Shown piece after piece: positions 57,805-64,000 of a stretch of 64,000 nt of DNA. Every line of letters starts with the position of its first letter. Within the stretch, counting starts at the first letter, position 1. The DNA is taken from contig CAVAKZ010000004.1 of assembly GCA_963589425.1 (NCBI GenBank), forward strand, positions 1 to 64,000, in the 5' to 3' direction. Under the pieces are notes generated by a model. It was not told the origin of the DNA and did no database searches. It saw only the letters and a list, made by a program, of their open reading frames with translations. Source of the DNA: CAKRJP01 sp963589425 (lineage in GTDB: Bacteria > Bacillota > Clostridia > Lachnospirales > Lachnospiraceae). Both the position numbers and the translations under genes were made by a program.

Positions 57805-58845
57805 TTACTTGCGATTTTCCATAGCCTCTCTAATTTTCTCCATTGCCTGCTCAAATCCCGGAGCTGTCATATTTGGGAAGGCTCTCATAAGACGACGGCT
57901 AACTTTACCTGGCATACTGGCAAGGTCTGCGTATGCTTTCTGCAATTCCTGGTATCTGGCAAACTGATCCCTTGCACTTTCCTGAGCACTCTCAATACGT
58001 TCCTGGACACTTTCCTGGGCGCTTTCAATTCGCTCCTGCATACTTTCCTGGGCGCTTTCAATTCGCTCCTGCATACTTTCCTGGGCACTTTCAATTCGCT
58101 CCTGCATACTTTCCTGGGCACTTTCCATGCGCTCTTGAATATTGGCCTGAGCTGCCTCCACCTTGTCCATGAAATTATCCTTGTAGGATGCCAACTGATT
58201 TTTTCCATCCTCCATGCGCTTGAGCCCCGCTTCCCTGGCCTCTGCACTGCTTGCCACTCCTTCGTAAATATTTTCTCCCATTTTATCAGAAAGATTTCGA
58301 AGCTCCTCTGCGATCCTCTCCATAGACTGCAGGCGTTTGTTAAACTTAAGGATAGCCGATGCTGTTACATAAAGATCTGCCAAAAGAGAAATCCCAAGGA
58401 TTACCATCAGGACCAGTCCCAGATAAAAAGGGATCATAGCAAGCAAATCCAAAATAATGGGATGAAATACCTTTACAACAAAGACGCAGACGGTTCCCCA
58501 GATCAGGGAAAATCTCAGGCACACATAACCTCCAAGATTAAATCTTAAAGAGGAATAATCCCACCATCTATGATGAAAAATCTTATCCAGAAGGAATCCT
58601 GTCAAGCCTTCAATAAGGGTGACTAAGACTGTAGAGGCTACATAAAGAAGCAGTTCCTGATGTCTTAGAGGCATCAGGAACTGCACTACAACTCCCACTC
58701 CGATTCCATATACCGGGCAGATAGGCCCATTTAAAAAACCTCGGTTTACAAATTTTCCATGCTTACATGCTGCATATGCCACTTCCGTACACCAGCCCAG
58801 CACACCATATACATAAAAATATAAGATCCAATTATATAATTCCAT
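57805..58845 (-). CDS. CmpB-type (putative ABC-transporter type IV) membrane protein with repetitive coiled coil
   Basis: 346 residues. Residues 1-165 are a polytopic membrane domain with the pattern FYVYGVLGWCTEVAYAACK, FVNRGFLNGPICPVYGIG and RWWDYSSLRFNLGGYVCLRFSLIWG, seen in the CmpB/DUF1113-type family. The rest is a long cytoplasmic coiled coil (about 165-300) that includes five near-identical 11-residue units of the form E-S-A-Q-E-S-M-Q-E-R-I, encoded by a 33-bp minisatellite (57976-58140). Eleven residues give three heptad-like turns of a right-handed coil. Function unknown. It starts 2 nt after the PHP gene. Confidence 0.8.
   Translation of the reverse strand: MELYNWILYFYVYGVLGWCTEVAYAACKHGKFVNRGFLNGPICPVYGIGVGVVVQFLMPLRHQELLLYVASTVLVTLIEGLTGFLLDKIFHHRWWDYSSLRFNLGGYVCLRFSLIWGTVCVFVVKVFHPIILDLLAMIPFYLGLVLMVILGISLLADLYVTASAILKFNKRLQSMERIAEELRNLSDKMGENIYEGVASSAEAREAGLKRMEDGKNQLASYKDNFMDKVEAAQANIQERMESAQESMQERIESAQESMQERIESAQESMQERIESAQESVQERIESAQESARDQFARYQELQKAYADLASMPGKVSRRLMRAFPNMTAPGFEQAMEKIREAMENRK
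57976..58140. repeat. 33-bp minisatellite, five units, in the CmpB-type gene
   Basis: Units at 57976, 58009, 58042, 58075 and 58108, each 33 bp. The units at 58009 and 58042 are nearly identical; the edges are more diverged, as in arrays that grow by slippage. The unit length keeps the reading frame. Confidence 0.9.
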
Positions 58846-58847
58846 AA

Positions 58848-59651
58848 CTACTCTGTAACTCCCATGGTTGCGTGATTCAATTCTTCTTTTGCACCGGTCT
58901 TCTTACGTTTTCTATATTTCATAAGGGCACCGAACATATTATAGCACCAGAAGGAATAGGTAAGAAAGAAATCTGCCTTCCCCATCTTATCTTTGGTTGT
59001 CTTGCCATAGAGGGAACCACCGGTTTTGATATCTGCCTTGTCCTTGATCAGACGAATTAAGTCCGATTCGCAACTAATTTCCTCCGGCAAAATGGTATAG
59101 CCAAGGCCAATACAGTCCACCTTATGGGCATCGCTGCCTCCGATTCCCGGCTTTCTATACTTTTCTTTTAGCTTTAAAGCTGAAGCATTAGACTCTTCCG
59201 GTTCACAGGCATTAAAAGATTCTATAAAATCAAAACGTTTGATCAGCTCCGGATTTGTATAATGCTTTTTTGAATTGGTATAACTTAAATACTTTCCTCC
59301 GCAAGGATGGGCCGGACCTAGGATTCCTCCGTGATGATGCACAAATTCAATAAGGGTGGCCACCGAAAGCCCCCTAAGCTCCAAAAGACGCATCTTCACA
59401 TTTTCCGGCATGATCACCAAAATATGGCCCCCATCTCTGGTATCATACTCAATCCCCTTCAGTACCAGAAAGTCTTCGTGAACCAGGCCCTGCATATTGT
59501 ACTTCCACTGACGGTAGCCATTGTAGGTATCATGATCTGTCACCAGCATCCCATCAAAGCCCAATTCTTTCAAGTGGGTGATATATTCGTCTATGGACAC
59601 CTTACTGTCCAAGGAACCTTCTTTTACGTGACAATGCATGTCAATCTTCAT
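58848..59651 (-). CDS. PHP-domain metal-dependent phosphoesterase
   Basis: 267 residues. The PHP metal motifs are visible: KIDMHCHVKEGS at the start, LVTDHDTYNGYRQW near 38, GIEYDTRDGGHILVIM, LGPAHPCGG near 113 and GIGGSDAHKVDCIGLGYT near 180. Family members hydrolyse phosphoester bonds (for instance histidinol phosphate or short oligonucleotides). Substrate not predictable. The gene is linked to the CmpB-type protein and follows the acidic-tailed membrane protein. Confidence 0.87.
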   Translation of the reverse strand: MKIDMHCHVKEGSLDSKVSIDEYITHLKELGFDGMLVTDHDTYNGYRQWKYNMQGLVHEDFLVLKGIEYDTRDGGHILVIMPENVKMRLLELRGLSVATLIEFVHHHGGILGPAHPCGGKYLSYTNSKKHYTNPELIKRFDFIESFNACEPEESNASALKLKEKYRKPGIGGSDAHKVDCIGLGYTILPEEISCESDLIRLIKDKADIKTGGSLYGKTTKDKMGKADFFLTYSFWCYNMFGALMKYRKRKKTGAKEELNHATMGVTE

Positions 59652-59727
59652 CGCAATCTCCTTCGATTTTCATCTATGGAATCAGCCACATACAAATGCG
59701 CAGATCCCACAGATATCCCCACTATTT

Positions 59728-60525
59728 TTAATCATCCAGATAATCATCATCGTCATCTAAATAATCCAGATCGTCATCGTCGTCATATTCTAAAAAGGTA
59801 ATATCATCATCGTCATCTGCATCGTCGTCTGCATACCCATCATCTCCCAAAAGGTGTCTGGCACGTTCCACCTCTGATTCTCTAGAATCCTTATCCCGGA
59901 AGAGTTTCGCTTTTTGCTTATCACGCTTGGACTGTTTCTTAGAATACATAATAAACTGAGCAACAATACCTAAAATAGCAATCACAAGACCAAGGCCGTA
60001 GCCTACAAGAGAATTATCAATCTTTACAAGACTTACCAGGGAGGTGCCTACAGAAATACCCCCACCAAGACCTGTAAATACGATAATCAAAGGATCCACA
60101 AACACCGCTGCCAAAATGGCAAGGNNNNNNNNNNAGATAATGGTAATAATCACATTCTTTTGAAGACCAAGAAGCAGGGTGCAAATAGACAGGGCATAGA
60201 TAAATACCATGACAAAGGAAGCCAGTCTTCGCAAAAAGATCAATAGCGCTGCCCCAATAATAGCTGCCACCACCACAATAATGACCATAGGTGTAGAGTC
60301 TACATTAAGAAGGGTTCCAACTAGTGCTCCCGCTGCCGCTCCAACAACCAGACCTAAGACTGCAGCCAAAAGCCTCATGATCTTTACACCAAAGAAACAA
60401 ATCAACAGTCCTATCACAATCCCTGCTGCCGAAAATCCCATCAATACCGCACCGGTGAGATAGGAATTGACTCCGCTTCCAGTTAATTGCTGTAAAGCTT
60501 CTGACATATTCGTAAAACTACCCAT
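59728..60525 (-). CDS. TMEM198/DUF4203-like membrane protein with acidic tail, contains an assembly gap
   Basis: About 265 residues with seven hydrophobic segments rich in Gly and Ala (GFSAAGIVIGLLICFFGVKIM, LGLVVGAAAGALVGTLL and others), a basic stretch (KKQSKRDKQKAKLF), and a C-terminal 50 residues dominated by Asp (DDDADDDDDITFLEYDDDDD). Layout resembles TMEM198/DUF4203 proteins. The N run at 60125-60134 falls in a membrane segment; the frame holds on both sides, so the true gap length is 1 modulo 3 if the gene is intact. Confidence 0.72.
   Translation of the reverse strand: MGSFTNMSEALQQLTGSGVNSYLTGAVLMGFSAAGIVIGLLICFFGVKIMRLLAAVLGLVVGAAAGALVGTLLNVDSTPMVIIVVVAAIIGAALLIFLRRLASFVMVFIYALSICTLLLGLQKNVIITIIXXXXLAILAAVFVDPLIIVFTGLGGGISVGTSLVSLVKIDNSLVGYGLGLVIAILGIVAQFIMYSKKQSKRDKQKAKLFRDKDSRESEVERARHLLGDDGYADDDADDDDDITFLEYDDDDDLDYLDDDDDYLDD
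60125..60134. other. Assembly gap (10 N) inside the acidic-tailed membrane protein gene
   Basis: Ten N, a placeholder; the sequence flanking the gap codes in one frame as drawn. Confidence 0.95.
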
Positions 60526-60644
60526 ATAAATATCTCCTTCTTTCCCTTATTACAATCCCCTGAAGTTCTCTCTCCTTTACGAAGAAGCCCTTCCTATCCT
60601 TTTTTATTTTCCGGAAGTCTTCATCTTTCCACATTATAACCCCA

Positions 60645-61499
60645 TCAGAAGCATAATTCAATGAAAAGGCCGGCCAATATAGCAATAAGCACTAAAACTC
60701 CTACGATTTTTAAATTTTCTTTAACATTTTTGTTCATTTTAAAAAGGATCAAAAGACCTACTCCGGCACCGGTACTAAGGCCAGAAATAACGGAAGCAAA
60801 GGAAATTGCTCCGCTTAAATACAACTGGGTCAGGATTACAGAAGCTGCACAATTTGGAATCAAACCAATGATTGCAGCAATTACCGGCTGGAAGATGGTA
60901 TTTCCCAAAAGAAAAGCCGAAAGCTGCTCAATGCTGAAAAATTCCATCACCAAATTTAGGATTCCATTGCAGATAAATAAATAGATGAAAATTTTCAGGG
61001 TATGGCGCCATGCCGGAAGGAGAATGCCTCCGTGACCGTGATCGCAGCCACAGCTATCATCTTGGCAGATATCTCCTCCAACCTTATGCTCTGTAATCCA
61101 TTTTCTGCCAAAGAAATCCACCAAATAACCTGCCACCACGGCCAGGATTACTTTTGCAAGAAGCAAGGCTCCCACTTCTTTTAGGTATCCTGGATTTCCC
61201 ATAATGATCAGAACCGCCTCATCTGAAGTTGCAATAAATACAGACAACAAGGTTCCCACAGAAATAATGCCCCCGGCATACAGGTCTGAAGCCATTACCG
61301 AGAATCCACATTGGGGGATGCATCCTAAGATTGCTCCTACCACAGGCCCTGCTTTTCCTACTTTTGTCAGAGCCTTTGCAGTAAAATCACTGGAATAGTG
61401 CTCCAAAGCCTCAATCAAGAGAAAGGCTGCAAATAAAAATGGCAGCATCTTTATACTATCGAGGCAAGTATCCACAAGAATGTCTACTAACATTTCCAT
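60645..61499 (-). CDS. Putative ten-TM heavy-metal exporter (ArsP_2-like)
   Basis: 284 residues. Two pseudo-symmetric halves: ILGCIPQCGFSVMASDLYAGGIISVGTLLSVFIATSDEA and LIGLIPNCAASVILTQLYLSGAISFASVISGLSTGAG each have a G-x-I-P-x-C-x-x-S-V motif. The central loop (about residues 140-155) has DDSCGCDHGHGG, a likely metal-binding Cys/His site. This fits the putative heavy-metal/arsenic exporter family; the exported ion (arsenic species, Mn or other) cannot be told. Confidence 0.8.
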   Translation of the reverse strand: MEMLVDILVDTCLDSIKMLPFLFAAFLLIEALEHYSSDFTAKALTKVGKAGPVVGAILGCIPQCGFSVMASDLYAGGIISVGTLLSVFIATSDEAVLIIMGNPGYLKEVGALLLAKVILAVVAGYLVDFFGRKWITEHKVGGDICQDDSCGCDHGHGGILLPAWRHTLKIFIYLFICNGILNLVMEFFSIEQLSAFLLGNTIFQPVIAAIIGLIPNCAASVILTQLYLSGAISFASVISGLSTGAGVGLLILFKMNKNVKENLKIVGVLVLIAILAGLFIELCF

Positions 61500-61673
61500 T
61501 GTTTATCTTGTCCTTTCATTTTTATAAATAAGTATAATCATATACAATCTGACAAGATTTTATTTTTCGTAAATTCTTGTCATGATAACACAGTTATGTT
61601 CTATTCTATTGGTTAAGCCTTGTTTTTACAAGAAGTTTTTTTGAAAACCCTTCTCAAAAACCATGAATGCTAT

Positions 61674-61715
61674 AAAAATCGCCGGAGGAAGAAGTTCTTT
61701 CTTCCTTCGACGATT
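61674..61715 (-). terminator. Terminator after the aminotransferase gene
   Basis: Minus strand TCGTCGAAGGAAGAA pairs with TTCTTCCTCCGGCGA (one mismatch, one G-T), followed by TTTTTA. Confidence 0.8.
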
Positions 61716-61742
61716 CAAAAATCTATTATTTAAGATTGCTTT

Positions 61743-62972
61743 TTATTTCTCAGCCTTTCTGTATACTTCAAGGGCTGCCTGTACACCATCCCCAACATTA
61801 ATCTTAACCTTGTTGTTGATAAATACTGCTTCAAGAGCTCCTAAAGTAAGAAGAATATTTCTCTTCTGGCTTGAGTATCCCATGTTACCGATACGGATAA
61901 TTTTTCCGTCTAAAGGTCCAAAGGATGTTGCAACTTCGATACCGAAGTCATTTAACATCTGGCCACGAAGTGTAGGTCCATCGATTCCCTCCGGAATATT
62001 GATGGCTGTTACTACCGGCATCTTATTCTTCAGATCTCCGAAAATAGTAAGTCCCATTGCCTGAAGTCCTGCACAAAGGGCCTCGTTATTCAGGTTGTGA
62101 CGGGCAAAACGGGCATCCAAACCTTCCTGAAGGATTATACGCAGAGCCTCGTGAACTCCATACTGGTTAGCTGTTGCCTCTGTGTGGTGGTTTAAGCGAC
62201 GTGGACTCCAGTAATCCTCAAGCTGGGCCATATCTAAGTAGTTACTTGGAATTCCAGGAAGGGTTCCATCAATATCAGAGGAAGTACGAATTCCCTTTTC
62301 TACTTTCTTTCTGGCTTTTGCAATATTGCTTACCGCCTCATTATAAGTAACTAAAGCTGATCCGGATGGAGCGGAAATACACTTCTGTGTACCTGCGATA
62401 CATGCATCAATTTCCCACTCGTCTACGCGGATATCAACACCACCTAAGGTTGCTACTGTATCTACAATAAGAAGGGCATCATACTTTTTACAGATCTTTC
62501 CAATCTCTGCCATGGGCTGCATCATGGAAGTAGAAGTCTCTCCGTGGATACATGCAACTGCCTTGTAACCACCCTTCTTTAATTCTTCCTCAATCTCTTC
62601 CGGCTCAAATACAGTTCCCCACTCTCTCTCAAGAAGGGTGATGTCTGCGCCGCATCTCTCCAGGATCTCAGATAAAAGATATCCGAAACGTCCGAAGGCC
62701 GGAATTAAAACCTTATCTCCGGGGCAGATTGCTCCTGTAAGGATAGTCTCAAGACCTCCACGGGATGTGGTGTCTACTACATAAGTCTGCTGGTTCTTTG
62801 TCTTAAATACCTGACGAGCCATCTCCATAGTCTCTGTCATTAAACTTGTAAATTCAGGATCAAACTGTCCAAGAATCGGTGCGCTCATAGCTCTAAGTAC
62901 ACGAGGATCAGCATCTACAGGTCCCGGACACATCAGGGTACGAGGTGAGGGATTAATTTCTCTAAAATTCAT
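61743..62972 (-). CDS. Class V aminotransferase (alanine--glyoxylate / PucG-like)
   Basis: 409 residues, fold-type I PLP enzyme. MCPGPVDADPRVLRAMSAPILGQFDPEF at the start, then VDTTSRGGLETILTGAICPGDKV, CIHGETSTSMMQPM, LIVDTVATLGGVDIRVDEW and the PLP Lys in CIAGTQKCISAPSG (about residue 196). Family members are alanine- or serine-glyoxylate/pyruvate aminotransferases or the ureidoglycine aminotransferase. No purine-degradation gene is near, so the substrate is open. Monocistronic: own promoter and terminator. Confidence 0.88.
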   Translation of the reverse strand: MNFREINPSPRTLMCPGPVDADPRVLRAMSAPILGQFDPEFTSLMTETMEMARQVFKTKNQQTYVVDTTSRGGLETILTGAICPGDKVLIPAFGRFGYLLSEILERCGADITLLEREWGTVFEPEEIEEELKKGGYKAVACIHGETSTSMMQPMAEIGKICKKYDALLIVDTVATLGGVDIRVDEWEIDACIAGTQKCISAPSGSALVTYNEAVSNIAKARKKVEKGIRTSSDIDGTLPGIPSNYLDMAQLEDYWSPRRLNHHTEATANQYGVHEALRIILQEGLDARFARHNLNNEALCAGLQAMGLTIFGDLKNKMPVVTAINIPEGIDGPTLRGQMLNDFGIEVATSFGPLDGKIIRIGNMGYSSQKRNILLTLGALEAVFINNKVKINVGDGVQAALEVYRKAEK

Positions 62973-63033
62973 AGTACGTTCCTTCTTTCTTTAAATTTAT
63001 TTTTTTAATAATGATCTTTTTTAAACAAGTACC

Positions 63034-63062
63034 ATTATACAAATGTCTTTGCATAATTTCAA
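63034..63062 (-). promoter_or_regulatory. Promoter of the aminotransferase gene
   Basis: Minus strand TTGAAA (63057-63062), 17 nt, TATAAT (63034-63039); GAAGGAACG before the ATG at 62972. Confidence 0.65.
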
Positions 63063-63226
63063 TATCTAACTTGCATAAAATTCGTTAAAATACTGAAATC
63101 CACGGCTTTTTCCCCAGGTAAAAGCAATTTAAAAAGTGGTTGATGGCGTATTACTTTTCTGCGCAGCTAGCACTGTGGTGTATTTTGCAGGTTTGGGCGT
63201 GATCAACCGGTTTTGCATCAAATTGA

Positions 63227-63330
63227 TCGATGTGGCTCGCTCTCTCCGCCGGAAGGAAAGCTGTCGATACAGCTCGCACTCTCCGCCGGAAGGAAAGCTG
63301 TCGATACAGCTCGCACTCTCCGCCGGAAGG
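63227..63330. repeat. 37-bp tandem repeat, about 2.6 copies
   Basis: CTCTCCGCCGGAAGGAAAGC... units at 63242-63278, 63279-63315 and a partial 63316-63330; a diverged partial copy precedes. Copies are exact and contiguous with no spacers, so it is not CRISPR. All six frames stay open by chance of the GC-rich, period-37 sequence. Confidence 0.9.
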
Positions 63331-63353
63331 GGATATGTCTGCCAAGACACCCC

Positions 63354-63866
63354 TGCGTTTCCTACTCGCTGCACGCGCTGATTCGCTCAGGCTCCAGCGC
63401 AACTCGCCACCCCAAAAGCGGGCGGCTGGGACAGGCGCCCGGCTGCGGTGCTTACTTCTCAAACATGGCAATAGGTATTTATCGCTTATCATTCTGCATG
63501 CAGGGCACAAAAAAAGAGCCATAGAAACAGCTCTTTCACCTCATGCGCTATATTGCCCAATGGTTGTCTACCCATTGACTGCCACACCGCAGGTGGAAAA
63601 TATTCCCTCAATGCAATGGTGCTTTGCATTGCACGTATAGGATATAGCTTTCACTCGGTAGAATTCAGTATTGTATGTATAAGATAAAGGGGGTTGGATA
63701 TTCAGCATTACACGTGTAAGATATGTCGAAAAAACAATTGCGAGGCTTCCGTCGGGAGCTGCACGCTAGCGGCGAAGGCGGGCGCCTGTTTGAGCCACCC
63801 GTCCTTTGGGTGGCGAGTTGCGCTGGAGCCTGAGCGAATCAGCGCGTGCAGCGAGTAGGAAACGCA
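63354..63866. repeat. Perfect 59-bp inverted repeat, 395 bp between arms
   Basis: 63354-63412 and 63808-63866 are exact reverse complements over 59 bp (TGCGTTTCCTACTCGCTGCA at the outer edge). Similarity continues into the interior in diverged form (AGGCGCCC on both sides). The element is GC-rich compared with the surrounding genes. No transposase frame lies between the arms. It looks like two copies of a dispersed repeat in opposite orientation. Confidence 0.9.
63508..63600 (-). ncRNA. Possible structured small RNA with terminator
   Basis: On the minus strand: AGGTG at 63591-63595 on the plus strand (read as CACCT) pairs with CACCT at 63537-63541, enclosing CAATGG / CCATTG (63558-63563 with 63572-63577). 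A terminator follows immediately: AAAGAGC / GCTCTTT (63513-63519 with 63530-63536) and seven T on the minus strand. There is no ORF with a ribosome site here. A compact RNA ending in an intrinsic terminator is plausible; no known family recognised. Confidence 0.35.
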
Positions 63867-64000
63867 GCATGTTTTTGCGGCATATTTTACACGTGTAATG
63901 CGTCCCTCATTCAAAAACGACATCTCTCACATGCAATGCAGCCCACCCGCATCAAAAAACATATCTTACACGTGCAATGCGTCCCCCCACATTCAGAAGA
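63626..64000. repeat. Degenerate array of CACGTG-centred repeats, both orientations
   Basis: Three direct units of about 40 bp at 63881-63920, 63921-63959 and 63960-64000 share the form CATATYTTACACGTGYAATG then CGTCCC. Inverted copies of the core GCATTRCACGTGTAAGATAT occur at 63626-63648, 63666-63688 (diverged) and 63705-63725. The array runs off the right edge of the window. The AATGCGTCC word recurs at 7049-7087. Confidence 0.75.

Noticed and set aside
57769..58548. Plus-strand 259-codon ORF
   Set aside because: Shadow of the CmpB-type gene; its repeats are the antisense of the minisatellite.
63242..63330. Possible CRISPR array
   Set aside because: The 37-bp repeats are contiguous, with no spacers and no cas genes.
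63136..63923. Several ORFs of 70-136 codons on both strands
   Set aside because: They run through the 37-bp tandem and 59-bp inverted repeats; the GC-rich period keeps frames open. They have no ribosome sites and share only the repeat-derived string.

Overview
The window comes from a low-to-mid GC Firmicute, most likely a Lachnospiraceae-type Clostridium. The signs are T-box and BglG-type antitermination control, a 6S RNA of Clostridial form, AGGAGG ribosome binding sites, consensus sigma-A promoters, a complete anaerobic (cbi-type) cobalamin pathway and a Trk/PTS gene set. Two runs of 10 N (37674-37683 and 60125-60134) are assembly gaps. No rRNA, tRNA, IS element or CRISPR array was recognised.

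Layout. 1-5172: a minus-strand operon with an amino-acid ABC transporter (binding protein, permease, ATPase), two glutathionyl-hydroquinone-reductase-like GSTs and a GNAT. It has a consensus promoter, an operator-like inverted repeat and a 23-codon leader peptide with four Cys codons, unnoticed by ORF callers. 5382-6998: a small protein and a dicarboxylate/amino-acid symporter. 7077-12673: a FUSC-HAD fusion, then an operon of membrane protein, TAXI binding protein, GltS and an 80-residue protein. 12781-17918: trkA-trkH and an EF-G-like GTPase. 18005-20532: tyrA-aroA behind a possible aromatic leader peptide. 20550-21373: a type III toxin-antitoxin locus (ToxI RNA, frameshifted toxN) next to an SPFH gene remnant.

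21370-40545: a 19-kb minus-strand run. It starts with the cobalamin genes cbiD-L-F-G-H-J-ET-A, cobT-U-S, a degenerate cobU, cobC, cbiB, cobD, cbiP and cbiC. A cohesin-like/HATPase membrane protein and a PanE-type reductase follow. The start is a TTG codon behind a consensus promoter, and the roughly 30-nt leader has no room for a B12 riboswitch. 40586-45666: T-box, pheS, pheT, queA. 45676-49209: ptsG (IICBA), a glcT-like antiterminator and ptsH, with a RAT/terminator leader. 49218-53624: a C39-like peptidase protein, a tandem GNAT and a YihY/BrkB protein. 53694-53951: 6S RNA. 53954-57754: leuC-leuD-thrC and a small membrane protein. 57805-62972: a CmpB-type membrane protein with a 33-bp minisatellite coiled coil, a PHP protein, a multi-TM acidic-tailed protein, a heavy-metal exporter and an aminotransferase. 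62973-64000: no protein gene, but a dense set of GC-rich repeats.

The most interesting candidates are the Cys-codon leader peptide controlling a transporter/GST operon, the TAXI plus GltS pairing without TRAP membrane subunits, the toxIN locus, the cohesin-HATPase fusion, the C39-like peptidase protein and the repeat region at the right end.
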